Positions 15,733 to 24,005 of a DNA stretch of 34,071 nucleotides are shown here, in pieces; within the stretch, counting starts at the first letter, position 1; the number at the start of each line of letters is the position of its first letter. This stretch comes from Pelagibius marinus. Lineage in GTDB: Bacteria; Pseudomonadota; Alphaproteobacteria; Kiloniellales; Kiloniellaceae. A program made the translations under genes and the position numbers. The stretch spans positions 1 through 34,071 of the forward strand of contig NZ_JACSDK010000004.1 in NCBI RefSeq assembly GCF_014925385.1, given 5' to 3'. The notes under the pieces are model-generated. The model did no database searches. It was not told the origin of the DNA and was given only the letters and a program-made list of their open reading frames with translations.

Positions 15733-16224
15733 ATGGATGAGGTCCGTTTCTACAGGGCAAGCGAGAAGCCGTTCGGTGCATTCAGCAATTTATATCGACG
15801 CGACGTCGTCTTCGAAGGTGAGGTGTTCGCAACCAGCGAGCATGCCTATCAGGCTGGCAAGGCGCGCAAGCCGGCAGTACGTAAATGGCTCATGGAGGCG
15901 CCGTCTCCATCGCTTCTCGCAATGGCGGCCCATGGGCTCTACTATTGGGACGTGGCCCCTGGTTGGTCGAAGACGAAGTTCGATCGTATGCGGGCTGTCT
16001 TGCGGGCCAAGTTCACCCAGCACCCGGACCTTCGCGATCTGCTCCTATCGACCGGTGACGCGAGGCTCGTGGAGACCGCGACCGTTGACAACGAGGTCAA
16101 TCGTTTGTGGGGCGAGGTCAACGGAGTCGGCCGCAATATGCTTGGCGTACTGTTGATGGAACTGCGTGCGGAATTGCGCGACAACGCCAAGACAGTCTCG
16201 ACTCAATTCGAGGCTGCCGAGTAA
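15733..16224 (+). CDS. NADAR-domain protein (YbiA-like glycosidase)
   Basis: The 163-residue protein matches the NADAR/YbiA fold: FYRASEKPFGAFSNLYRRDV (6-25), the signature SEHAYQAGK (35-43), a central AAHGLYYWDVAPGWSKTKFDRMRAVLRAKF, LLLSTGDARLVE, and the closing NRLWGEVNGVGRNMLGVLLMELR. Known NADAR enzymes cleave N-glycosidic bonds, in YbiA on riboflavin intermediates and in others ADP-ribose from guanine in DNA as an antidote to DarT-like toxins. ATG 15733 has an excellent AAGGAGG five bases away; upstream in-frame codons cross the operator and are rejected. No DarT-like toxin is seen nearby. It converges with the PfkB gene, 7 bases apart, so it may be an antidote or partner of that operon. 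Confidence 0.85.
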   Translation: MDEVRFYRASEKPFGAFSNLYRRDVVFEGEVFATSEHAYQAGKARKPAVRKWLMEAPSPSLLAMAAHGLYYWDVAPGWSKTKFDRMRAVLRAKFTQHPDLRDLLLSTGDARLVETATVDNEVNRLWGEVNGVGRNMLGVLLMELRAELRDNAKTVSTQFEAAE

Positions 16225-16231
16225 CGGACGG

Positions 16232-17170
16232 TTAATAACTTGAAGAGTGGTTGCTCAGGATCCCGCGGACGTATTCGGCGCCCCGCTTCTTGAAGAGACC
16301 CCGGGCTCCCGTATAGGCGCAATTCTCGGCCGCGAGACGCTGCCCGGCGACGATACCTTCGAGAAGGTCAGTCGCTTTGAGGCGGCTCGTACAAAAGCTG
16401 TTGCCGAGCATCCAGTCTATCACACCGACGCTCACCATATCACCTGATCCACAGGTATCTAAGACTTGGGGGGCGTCGATTGCCTCACACCAGATCGTCT
16501 CACCGCCGCCGCGGACCTCGAGACCAGCGGCCCCGTAGGTGACGATGCTGACGCAATCGGTTAGGTGATCCCCTAAGCGCTCCCCCAACCGATCTTCCGA
16601 ATACTTGAGGATGGTCGCGAGCCGCAACGCCTCCTCGAAGAGCCCATCTTCTTTGATATCGGACGGCTCAAAGAATATTACTGCGTCTGCGGCGCTTGCC
16701 GTTCTCATGGCTTGGAGGATGCTGTCGGAGAGACGGTCGGTATAGAACACAGTACAGCGCGTGAGCATCGACAAGGCAGATGTCAGTTCGGTCTCGCTGA
16801 TAGGCTGATAGCGCGGCAGTTCCTCGCGCGTCTCTGGGCATACGAAGCTAAAGTGATGCTGGCCCAACGCTGTGTTCAGTTCTTGTGCCAGCACGGGGGA
16901 GCGCAGATCGGCACGCCGAGTGATGTATTGAGTTGTCGCTCCGGCCTGAAGGAACTCGTCGATCAACCTCACGCCGGCGTCATCATTTCCCAATGCCAGT
17001 ACGGGCACGACATGACGGTGAAGCATCGCCAGCGAGACCAGCACGTTCCCGCATGATCCGCCGAGCGCTTCGTCGGCAAGATCACCATCGGCATAGACGC
17101 GGTCGAGCACAGTGAGTCCGGTGCCGGCGACGTCAATACGATGGCTGGAACGGTAGCTTGAGCCGCGCAT
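16232..17170 (-). CDS. PfkB-family carbohydrate/nucleoside kinase, last gene of PRTase operon
   Basis: A ribokinase-like sugar or nucleoside kinase of 312 residues. It has the N-terminal PfkB motif around LGGSCGNVLVSLAML (about 37-50), a substrate-side region, KYSEDRLGERL in the position of the family's N/K-x-x-E segment, SIVTYGAAGLEVR (about 207-219) and the C-terminal signature VLDTCGSGDMVSVGVIDWML (about 235-254) with the anion hole and catalytic aspartate (GSGD). The substrate is unknown; low similarity to any named kinase rules out a guess. I chose ATG 17170 behind AAGGTG over GTG 17176. It lies 25 bases after the SIS-HAD gene and is presumably co-transcribed with it. Confidence 0.88.
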   Translation of the reverse strand: MRGSSYRSSHRIDVAGTGLTVLDRVYADGDLADEALGGSCGNVLVSLAMLHRHVVPVLALGNDDAGVRLIDEFLQAGATTQYITRRADLRSPVLAQELNTALGQHHFSFVCPETREELPRYQPISETELTSALSMLTRCTVFYTDRLSDSILQAMRTASAADAVIFFEPSDIKEDGLFEEALRLATILKYSEDRLGERLGDHLTDCVSIVTYGAAGLEVRGGGETIWCEAIDAPQVLDTCGSGDMVSVGVIDWMLGNSFCTSRLKATDLLEGIVAGQRLAAENCAYTGARGLFKKRGAEYVRGILSNHSSSY

Positions 17171-17195
17171 GTTCACCTTATATACTCATTCGTTG

Positions 17196-19130
17196 TCATC
17201 TGTCGAGACCAAGCGATGCGACATTGAGACGAATCTTTCCATCTCGCGATAGCAGAGCGCGCAGGATTCTGAGAAGGGCTTCTGGTCCCACGGGGCCAGC
17301 GCCAAACAGGGACCAGCACCCGTTCGCCGCGCCGCAGACGTCTCCGACACTGATTCCGAACCGATGAGAGAGAAGCGCGTGATCATTGCCCGGTCGTGAG
17401 CCGCTGTCGCCGAAACAGAGCACCTCGACCCCGCCGGGCAACGCAGCTTTTAGGGCCTCGACAACGACGAGCTTGCATGACGCTGTGGGGATGATGTCGT
17501 AGCTGTGGCTCGACCCCACGACTCGAACCCGGCCGTCGGCAAACGGCGCGCAGTCCTTGAGATCGACTGGAAACCGGTAGGGATGGCGCAGCTTGTCCAT
17601 GTCGACCGTAATTTGGACTTCGCGGTGTTTGAATTCGCATCGGTGGAAGAGGTCGCCGCGTCGGTCGAGCCAGGCTGCGGTTTCGGTGATTGCCGGATCC
17701 GCCGCTGGGTGGTCATGATCGATATTTACGTCAGCCGTGCGGAGGTGCCCCCCGTTGTAGTAGCCGATCAGTATGGAGCGCAGCATGTCGGCGGGCAGGA
17801 CCTTCCTGAGATCCTCCCCGGCCGATCCCCCGCGGCCGGTCGCGAAGCCGATCTTCAGGCCCGCGCGGTGGAGTCTCACCAGTTCGTCCACGATCTCCTT
17901 GTCCGGCACCGACCAGCGGCCGGCCGTGGTCACGATGGTTCCATCGTAGTCGAAGACAGCACCGCCAATCTCGGCATTGGCCAGCGCCTCGAGTCGATCA
18001 CGTGCGATCAGGTTGAGGGGATCATCCGCTGGGTCATGGGTGTCCGACTTAGCGATAGCTGCACGCTTGTGCCGCACTTGCGGCGGCATCGCTTCCGCGA
18101 GCTTGGCCAACGAGCGGTCGTCGTAGATCGATCGTCCGAATCCGCCGAACCCTGGCTTTCCCGGATCAATGCCGAGAACGGTTCCCATGGCTTCGATCAT
18201 GCCAAGCCCGTCAATCATAGCGAGCGCATTGTCGAGGCGGCCACAGGACGTCAGGTTGAACTCCATACTGCGGAGTGAAGCCGGCAAAGCCGCCTTGATC
18301 GCTGTCCAAGTCGCGTGGGTATCGGCGCCCGTCAGCGCGAGAATCAGCGTCGCGTTCAGGCGATGATACAGCCAACCGTGGCGGCCGTGCGCCAGGTTGC
18401 GGAAGTCAGTGGTCTGCACATGACAGAGCGACGCCTCCCAAATCGAAGTGTCGAGCAGCACGGACATCGGCTTGAGAAGAGGGTCGCCGGCAACAATCAC
18501 CGTGTCGGTTCGCCTGAGCGTCGCCAGCTCGGCAATGCGTGACGCCCGGATTTCATGATCGCGCATGTCGGTAAGGCGCGAAATAAGAGCGTTGAGCAAC
18601 CCTGCGGTGCTTCTCGGATCCCTTGAAACCACGTTGCAGGCGAAAAGGATGGCAATAACCGATGAGAGGAGGGAATGGGTGGCGAGATAGCCGTCCTTCA
18701 GGTCCGCGACGGGCACCGCGTGGACGGTCCCGCCTCCCCGCTCGACGATGCTCGCGGCCGACCCATCCGGATTGCGGGTGACCAAGTGCAGTCGTCTTGC
18801 GTTCCGATCCAATGTAGCCCGCGAGGCGGCTGCCGCATCGGGATTGTTACCGCCGGCACTGAAAAGCCAGACGTCGCTCTCGGTGAGTTCGTGTTGGTCG
18901 AGTACCGCCTGCATCGGGGTCTGTACGGTCGTCGGTCCGAGACCGAGCGAATCGCGGCAGCGTGCGAAGTATTCGGCCGTGATCGCCGAACCTCCGGATC
19001 CAATCGCCAGCGCATGTCGCCGTGCGCCTTGCGCGATACCGCCGGCGAGGGATCCCGCATCGTAGCCGTCGAGCAGATCGAGCGTGGCGGGAAGTGTGTC
19101 CAGTTTCCCGCTGAAGATTGGGGTCGTCAA
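17196..19130 (-). CDS. SIS sugar-isomerase-like domain fused to HAD phosphatase
   Basis: A 644-residue fusion. Residues 1-370 form a double SIS region as in phosphosugar isomerases or GlmS: LAIGSGGSAITAEYFA (41-56), SAGGNNPDA (91-99), a second half with VIVAGDPLLKP and the block TTDFRNLAHGRHGWL (240-254). Residues 388-644 form a HAD phosphatase: VFDYDGTIV (392-400, nucleophile aspartate), GFATGRGG (428-435), a large cap, and CFGDSGSRPGNDHALL near residue 590 with metal-binding acidic residues. Both active sites look intact, so it probably rearranges and dephosphorylates a sugar phosphate. I chose TTG 19130, which overlaps the previous stop (TTGA) with GGAG upstream; an upstream ATG would overlap by 67 bases. 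Confidence 0.85.
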   Translation of the reverse strand: MTTPIFSGKLDTLPATLDLLDGYDAGSLAGGIAQGARRHALAIGSGGSAITAEYFARCRDSLGLGPTTVQTPMQAVLDQHELTESDVWLFSAGGNNPDAAAASRATLDRNARRLHLVTRNPDGSAASIVERGGGTVHAVPVADLKDGYLATHSLLSSVIAILFACNVVSRDPRSTAGLLNALISRLTDMRDHEIRASRIAELATLRRTDTVIVAGDPLLKPMSVLLDTSIWEASLCHVQTTDFRNLAHGRHGWLYHRLNATLILALTGADTHATWTAIKAALPASLRSMEFNLTSCGRLDNALAMIDGLGMIEAMGTVLGIDPGKPGFGGFGRSIYDDRSLAKLAEAMPPQVRHKRAAIAKSDTHDPADDPLNLIARDRLEALANAEIGGAVFDYDGTIVTTAGRWSVPDKEIVDELVRLHRAGLKIGFATGRGGSAGEDLRKVLPADMLRSILIGYYNGGHLRTADVNIDHDHPAADPAITETAAWLDRRGDLFHRCEFKHREVQITVDMDKLRHPYRFPVDLKDCAPFADGRVRVVGSSHSYDIIPTASCKLVVVEALKAALPGGVEVLCFGDSGSRPGNDHALLSHRFGISVGDVCGAANGCWSLFGAGPVGPEALLRILRALLSRDGKIRLNVASLGLDR

Positions 19131-20227
19131 TCCGGGAGCTCCATTTCGTCGTAGCTGGCGTATAGTGGCCCGGAAAGGATCAGGTGAACGCACATGTCAG
19201 GTAGGCCGTCAGGGCTTGGCTCGGGATTGTCGAACAGGTAACTCTCGGTCTCGAGGTACTGCACGGCCATGTCGTGCTCGATGGCAGCCATCAGTGCCCC
19301 TGCGGCGAGCACTTTGCTCCCAACTGGCGAAAGCACCATGCGGGGTTCGTAGGTGCCTTTCATGGTTCTATCGAAGCGGGTCTTAAGGGTCGAGAGAGTA
19401 CGATAGCAGTCGAGTGGATTCCGCTCGGAGGCATAAACGACATCGCGTGGGTCGACCTCCCATTCGTCGACCAGTTCAGTGCGAAACTCTGCGAGCAGAT
19501 CGTCGGCACGCCGGGGATCGCGAGCGGGAAAGGGGAGGAGCGGGCAAATCTTGTAGCGCCGCTGAATCGCTGCCCCGATCTGCGTCAACGCCAGGGCACG
19601 ACCGCGCGCGAGCTGAGGGATCCAGACCTGGGCTAGCCCTTGGCCTTCGGCCTCGATCGGCGGGGAGAAACCCTTGACCGTTCCGGCGCGGCTCGACGGC
19701 ACGCTCGAGATCCTGTCGTCCATCTCGGGGTTCGAAACGATCATGAGGTGGAAGGCGCGATTGGTGACCGCTTCACAGTCCTCGAGCAGCATCCGCGCCG
19801 CAGGAAAACCGATGCCGATGGAGAGGGCGCTTAAGTCGAGAATGACGTCGGTCACCTCGTCCGCGACGGGATGTTGACCGAGCAACGAGACGATGCGCGA
19901 ACCGCCGACCGGCGCTCCGTCGTCCGCGAAGACGTCGACATTGAAAACCGTGCAGTCAGGAACGATCTCCTTCAGGGCCGTCTCGTTCTTGTCGGCCTGC
20001 GAGATCAGCGCTTCGGAGGCGCCCGGCCGCTCCTCGCGGATGAACACGGCTGATAGTCGATCGTCGAGCGTGTCAGCGAGCATCTGCGAAATGCGTCGCG
20101 ACCTGGGATCGAAGCCGGCGGCCGCGACGAGCAGGACTCGACGTGCCGTGTCGGCGAAATATTCGGCCACGAACGTCTCGACCGCACCATCGAAATTGGT
20201 GATGCAGTTCTCCCAGTGCCTACGCAT
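19127..20227 (-). CDS. Uncharacterised Rossmann-like protein of the PRTase operon
   Basis: I do not recognise the family. The 366-residue protein has the look of an alpha/beta fold: RRVLLVAAAGFDPRSRRISQML near residue 30, FIREERPG, VFNVDVF, VTDVILDLSALSIGIGFPAARMLLED around residue 135, RAFHLMIVSNPEMDD, then a second half with QVWIPQLARGRALALTQIGAA, KICPLLPFPARDPRRADDLL, VVYASERNPLDCYRTLSTL and RMVLSPVGSKVLAAGALMAA. GFDPR near the start may be a ligand loop. No catalytic motif is named. The start ATG 20227 overlaps the ATPase stop by eight bases, and its stop overlaps the SIS-HAD start, so it is built into the system. Confidence 0.8.
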   Translation of the reverse strand: MRRHWENCITNFDGAVETFVAEYFADTARRVLLVAAAGFDPRSRRISQMLADTLDDRLSAVFIREERPGASEALISQADKNETALKEIVPDCTVFNVDVFADDGAPVGGSRIVSLLGQHPVADEVTDVILDLSALSIGIGFPAARMLLEDCEAVTNRAFHLMIVSNPEMDDRISSVPSSRAGTVKGFSPPIEAEGQGLAQVWIPQLARGRALALTQIGAAIQRRYKICPLLPFPARDPRRADDLLAEFRTELVDEWEVDPRDVVYASERNPLDCYRTLSTLKTRFDRTMKGTYEPRMVLSPVGSKVLAAGALMAAIEHDMAVQYLETESYLFDNPEPSPDGLPDMCVHLILSGPLYASYDEMELPD

Positions 20228-22133
20228 TGGCCAGCCCCGTGATTTTGCGCAGGTAGTCGATCTTCTGGGGTAAAAAGCCACCCCTATTGAAGGTCAGGCC
20301 GTAGACGAGGCCAACCGTCCCGGTGAGTTCGATGAGGGCCCAGAGCTTGCTGCCCTGTCCGTAGTTGCGTTCGATGGTGATGGCGCCGTTCGCGATTGCG
20401 TACTTGAGAATAGCTCCGAGCTCATCGTCGAACGACAGATTCTCCATCTCCTCTTCGAGGATCGCGATCGCGTTGGCACCAGCCCCGAGGGGGGCGTTGG
20501 ACAGCAGGGATTCGGCCCGGCAATCATTGCCGATGGTGTCGACCATTTCTCGTACGCGCTGCGCGTGGGGGAAGGCCCACTCATCCATGATCGTTTTGGC
20601 TTTGTCGATCAGGATCGATTGCTGCTCGCGCGCGGGCAGAGCGAGGGGGTTGTTGCGGATCGCCCTGGTCTCGACGTTCGCGACGAGGGCGCCTGCGAGC
20701 TGCAGGAAGACCTCGGCATTCTCGTTGCTCGCGTCGCAGATGTCGTCGACGCCGTAGTGTAGCGGACGCCCGTACTCGTGATGCAGATGCAGACGAGCGC
20801 CGTGGGCGACGTCGGCATCCGCTTTGAGCGGCGTCTTGGGATCCGGGTCGATCTCTTCGAACAGCGAGGGCGTCGAGCGGGCGATGCGGACGGCGTAGCG
20901 ATGCAGCAGAATGCGCTTCATTGCGAGGGCCACTTCGGGGCCGTCGTCATACGACTTCGTACGGTTTACGAAGTCGTCTACGATGTTGTCGATCTCCTTG
21001 CGCCGGGTCGGTCCGATCTTCAGTCGTTCTTGATCCTTGGCAACCCTGACTTCGAGGTCTTTTAGCTGGCCAGGGCTCAACTTGGGGGGCTCGCTCGGAA
21101 TGAGGCGGTCGATATCGGTCGCATTGCGATTCCGCAGGCCCTCGACCATTGGCAGGTATCGCTTAGCCATGTCGCGCGCCAGGGTCCGGAACTGGCGCCG
21201 GGAAGCATCCTTCTTCGCGTCGCCCTGCATGCGGATGTCAACGAAGTCGCGACCCGTAGCGCGATTGTGTGTTGGCTGGCTGCCATGGGACCGCATGACT
21301 GCGCCGGGGCTGAGCGCGTCGAGCCGCATCATCATCCAGCGGCCAAACTTCATCTCCCGGTGCGACAGCATACCGAACATGGCCTCCAGCTGGTCGTGAT
21401 GAAGCGCGTGCACGTCGTCGAGCATGACGAGTGGGCTCATTTCGATCGTCTCACCGTTCCATTCGATGCGAATCCGACTGATGGCGTCAAACGGCGCGTA
21501 GGGCGCAGTAGCGTCGACCGGGAGGTCTTCGAGCTTCGGCGCCCGGAGTCCAGCGCCGACCGAATAGATGGCGCGCTGAACGGCCAATGCACGGTCGCGG
21601 ATGCCAATGGCCGATAGCCCGCCGATCTGCTCTAGATGGGCTTCGTAGTTGGCGCGGGGAATGAACCCTATCGCGTCGATTTCGCGCGTCCTATTCGCAG
21701 TGAGGTTGCGGATCAGGCCCAGCATGGCACGGGCCTGGACGAGCCAGAAGGCGAGTTTCGTCTTAACGATGGGCTCGTAGGGAAGCTCCCAGAAGTCTCG
21801 GTATTCGGATTCCATCGGCACGCGTACGGCGGCGACGTTTGGTTTTCCGCCCTTGAGGAATCCGGCCTGCGCGAGCGCGTCTGCCAAAGTCCGGTTGGTC
21901 GGATTTGTCTCGTCCTTGAGGATGGTCTCGACCATCCGGAATTCGGCCAAGGTGGCGAGCATCGTTTTGCCGCTTCCGGGCGCGCCGATGATGCGGACCG
22001 GCACCTCGAACATGTCGTCCTTGTTCCGACTGGTAGCCAGGAAGGTAGTGAGCGGCGCCGGACTGACGATCGAGAGGAAGGTTTCATCTTCGCGAACGTA
22101 TTCGGTCGCACGGCGGAGGAAGGGATTAGCCAT
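20220..22133 (-). CDS. ORC/CDC6-like AAA+ ATPase of the PRTase operon
   Basis: A 637-residue P-loop ATPase. Walker A is IIGAPGSGKTML (48-59) and Walker B PLVMLDDVHALH (234-245), a DDVH form reminiscent of ORC/CDC6 and related STAND-like switches; the region between has long insertions. Residues 330-560 are helical. The C-terminus (LKYAIANGAITIERNYG, LWALIELTGTVGLVYGLTFN) looks like a winged-helix unit, suggesting DNA or protein binding. In such systems the ATPase is expected to be the sensor or switch that controls an effector. ATG 22133 lies five bases after the PRTase stop; upstream in-frame codons are shadow. Family naming is from memory of computational surveys. Confidence 0.85.
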   Translation of the reverse strand: MANPFLRRATEYVREDETFLSIVSPAPLTTFLATSRNKDDMFEVPVRIIGAPGSGKTMLATLAEFRMVETILKDETNPTNRTLADALAQAGFLKGGKPNVAAVRVPMESEYRDFWELPYEPIVKTKLAFWLVQARAMLGLIRNLTANRTREIDAIGFIPRANYEAHLEQIGGLSAIGIRDRALAVQRAIYSVGAGLRAPKLEDLPVDATAPYAPFDAISRIRIEWNGETIEMSPLVMLDDVHALHHDQLEAMFGMLSHREMKFGRWMMMRLDALSPGAVMRSHGSQPTHNRATGRDFVDIRMQGDAKKDASRRQFRTLARDMAKRYLPMVEGLRNRNATDIDRLIPSEPPKLSPGQLKDLEVRVAKDQERLKIGPTRRKEIDNIVDDFVNRTKSYDDGPEVALAMKRILLHRYAVRIARSTPSLFEEIDPDPKTPLKADADVAHGARLHLHHEYGRPLHYGVDDICDASNENAEVFLQLAGALVANVETRAIRNNPLALPAREQQSILIDKAKTIMDEWAFPHAQRVREMVDTIGNDCRAESLLSNAPLGAGANAIAILEEEMENLSFDDELGAILKYAIANGAITIERNYGQGSKLWALIELTGTVGLVYGLTFNRGGFLPQKIDYLRKITGLANA

Positions 22134-22138
22134 AGCGG

Positions 22139-23302
22139 TCAACCGTGCCTGTCGCGGCGGAAGAAGAGGGGGTGCATCGGCTTGCCGAGCTTGCCGTTGG
22201 TCTCCGCCCACAGGAGTGGAATGGAGTTGTTTGGCGTGTTGTGCTCAAGAATCAGGGGTAGCGCGCAATCCGCGTAGCCGTACTTCATATCGGTCTGGCC
22301 TGCCTTCCTGCAGTGCTTCTCGAGCCGCTTGAACAGATCGTCGTCGTAGTGGCGCCCGCACAGATCCACGATCGGACCGTCGGCAGGGCGCGTGAGCGTA
22401 GCGGCCCTCGTCGTCTTGTCGATCGTGGCGACCCTGAGGTCGCTGGGGAGCAGCATGCCCTCGGTGATGAGCCAGGCCCCGAAGCTCATATTCTGTAGCC
22501 TCTCATTTGCCTCGGCGACACGCTCGTCAAGGGCGTCATGGGCCTGGCTGGTCGACGTGTAGTGATGGATGTGCAGCGTGTAGGCGTCGGCTAAAGGAAA
22601 ATCCTCTGCCTTTTTGTTGAACCGCACCTTGGCCTCCTGAACGATCTTCTCGAACTTGTAGAGTTTGCCCTCCGGCTTGTTGTCGGGGAAGCGGATGAAC
22701 GTTGTGCCCGAGGCGGTGAAGTCGTCTATCAGGTAGACGTCATCGAAGCGGGCGTCAGCGCCCAGCTCGTCCTTCAGATCGCCGGCGAGGCTCTTCCACT
22801 TTTCGTCGTCGACGTTCATCATCGGGATGACCTGCTCCTGCGACAGGCGTCCGGCATTCGCCCGGCGTAGCACGTCGATCCGACTTCCGTCGCTCAGGCC
22901 AACAAAGAGGCACCGACGCAGGCGCCGCTTGAAAGCGGTGGCGCCCTGGCTCGTCTTCCACACCTCATAGGGCTTGATGCCCAGCTCGCTTGCGACCGAC
23001 TTGCGGAGATAGGGCGTGACGGTTTCAGGTATGAAAGCCTCGATTACACGCTGCATCTCGAGCGTCGATATGTAGACCAGACGCTCCTTGACGAAGGCGT
23101 AGGCGACGGCGCGGTCAGCCTCGTCGAATTGACGCAGCCAGGACACCAGGCTTTCGAGGAACCGGACGCCGGCCCGGAAATCGGAGTAGCCATCATACTT
23201 CATCGTGGAGATGAGCCGTAGCCACGCATACTCCCTGGTGGCCACCTCGTTGTCCCATTTCATCACGTCCGCCACGAGGTTCAGCGCAAGCGTGTTAATC
23301 AT
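22139..23302 (-). CDS. Phosphoribosyltransferase-like conflict protein (PRTase-CE type)
   Basis: A 387-residue protein with a central type I PRTase fold: LFVGLSDGSRIDVLRRA (132-148), and the PRPP-binding loop DDVYLIDDFTASGTTF (187-202), which keeps the two acidic residues and the T-x-SGTT phosphate loop. The N-terminal 110 residues are helical, and the C-terminal block YADCALPLILEHNTPNNSIPLLW is distinctive and, from memory, shared by PRTase-like proteins placed in predicted bacterial conflict systems. It may transfer or hydrolyse phosphoribosyl groups, or act on nucleotides. ATG 23302 has GGGGGA about 11 bases upstream; TTG 23326 is an alternative but would overlap the small upstream frame. 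Confidence 0.85.
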   Translation of the reverse strand: MINTLALNLVADVMKWDNEVATREYAWLRLISTMKYDGYSDFRAGVRFLESLVSWLRQFDEADRAVAYAFVKERLVYISTLEMQRVIEAFIPETVTPYLRKSVASELGIKPYEVWKTSQGATAFKRRLRRCLFVGLSDGSRIDVLRRANAGRLSQEQVIPMMNVDDEKWKSLAGDLKDELGADARFDDVYLIDDFTASGTTFIRFPDNKPEGKLYKFEKIVQEAKVRFNKKAEDFPLADAYTLHIHHYTSTSQAHDALDERVAEANERLQNMSFGAWLITEGMLLPSDLRVATIDKTTRAATLTRPADGPIVDLCGRHYDDDLFKRLEKHCRKAGQTDMKYGYADCALPLILEHNTPNNSIPLLWAETNGKLGKPMHPLFFRRDRHG

Positions 23303-23306
23303 CGAA

Positions 23307-23429
23307 TCAGTATCCCCCGAGGCCAAGCAACAGATGGTGGTCGACCCATTCGCGATAGGTTTGACCTACCGCATGTATCTGGCAGTTGTAGGGACGAGAA
23401 CCGCTTCCGCCGAACCGATCCATGTTCAT
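23307..23429 (-). CDS. Possible 40-residue protein just upstream of the PRTase gene
   Basis: On the minus strand a frame ends at 23307, four bases before the PRTase ATG. It reads MNMDRFGGSGSRPYNCQIHA then VGQTYREWVDHHLLLGLGGY. The frame stays open upstream to TTG 23456 and beyond. The residue composition (aromatic, charged, glycine-rich) looks coding rather than random, and the near-contact with the next gene resembles the rest of the operon. There is no good ribosome site at any start, so it may be a small operon member, a regulatory leader or chance. No family is recognised. Confidence 0.35.
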   Translation of the reverse strand: MNMDRFGGSGSRPYNCQIHAVGQTYREWVDHHLLLGLGGY

Positions 23430-23456
23430 TTTGAGAGCATGGATGTCCGCTTCCAA

Positions 23457-23861
23457 AGCGCGCCGGTCTAAAACAAACGGCCGATGCCCTTTTTCAACCT
23501 TGATGCAGGATCAAAACGTCCAGCACTCTCGATAGATGGCGAAGGGTGCGCTCCTCGAAAACGCCGAAATTTGCCAATGAAATCAATAACGAATTTTTTG
23601 AGGCGGCACAATTGGCGGTAGTCGTTGAGGGTGTATTTCTTTACACGAGCAATTTCAACATGTTAGCCGCAGTGGGAATTATCGAGTGGGTATGGTTTGA
23701 CGCCACATCACGGTGTCGGGAAAAGGCGACGCCTCCTCCCCTGAAGGGATATCCAGGGTAGCGAGAGTTGGTGGATCTCGCAATCTCAGGCGCCCTGCGT
23801 ATAGGCCGCGTCGGCGCGGGCCCTTTAGCGTGCCTAGCTGGGAGCCAGAGAACAAAAAACC
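23457..23861. other. Intergenic region upstream of the PRTase operon
   Basis: About 400 bases, AT-richer than the flanks. It should contain the minus-strand promoter of the PRTase operon; a weak candidate is TTGAAA-N17-TACACC read on the minus strand around 23633-23661. Short frames on both strands lack ribosome sites and family features. No RNA gene or repeat was recognised. Confidence 0.3.
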
Positions 23862-23898
23862 TTGACTTTTCAATGATATTCTACTATAAATAGAATAT
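23862..23898 (+). promoter_or_regulatory. Consensus sigma-70 promoter with palindromic operator on the -10
   Basis: TTGACT (23862-23867), 17 bases, then TATAAA (23885-23890) give a near-consensus promoter. ATATTCTA (23876-23883) and its exact complement TAGAATAT (23891-23898) flank the -10 box symmetrically. A dimeric repressor bound here would occlude RNA polymerase, as is common for toxin-antitoxin or phage-type control. No repressor gene is adjacent. Confidence 0.75.
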
Positions 23899-23986
23899 GA
23901 GCTTCGGAGATGGGTGTGGGTGTAAATCCCACCGCTTGGTTCGTTGTGCTCGCCTCACTTCTAACTCTCGCCCGTATGTGGCTTGA
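23897..23986 (+). CDS. Possible 29-residue leader peptide
   Basis: ATG 23897 sits near the predicted transcription start, so the message could be leaderless. It encodes MSFGDGCGCKSHRLVRCARL then TSNSRPYVA, basic and cysteine-containing, and stops 19 bases before the next ATG. The placement between a strong promoter and a strong ribosome site suggests a regulatory leader, but it could be chance. The alternative frame from 23910 reads through into the 55-residue peptide and adds a hydrophobic N-terminus. Confidence 0.3.
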   Translation: MSFGDGCGCKSHRLVRCARLTSNSRPYVA

Positions 23987-24005
23987 AACCCGAAAGGAGG
24001 CTCGC

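Noticed and set aside
23546-23761. Plus-strand 71-codon frame
   Set aside because: No ribosome site, no family features, C-terminus reads into unrelated sequence; kept as intergenic.
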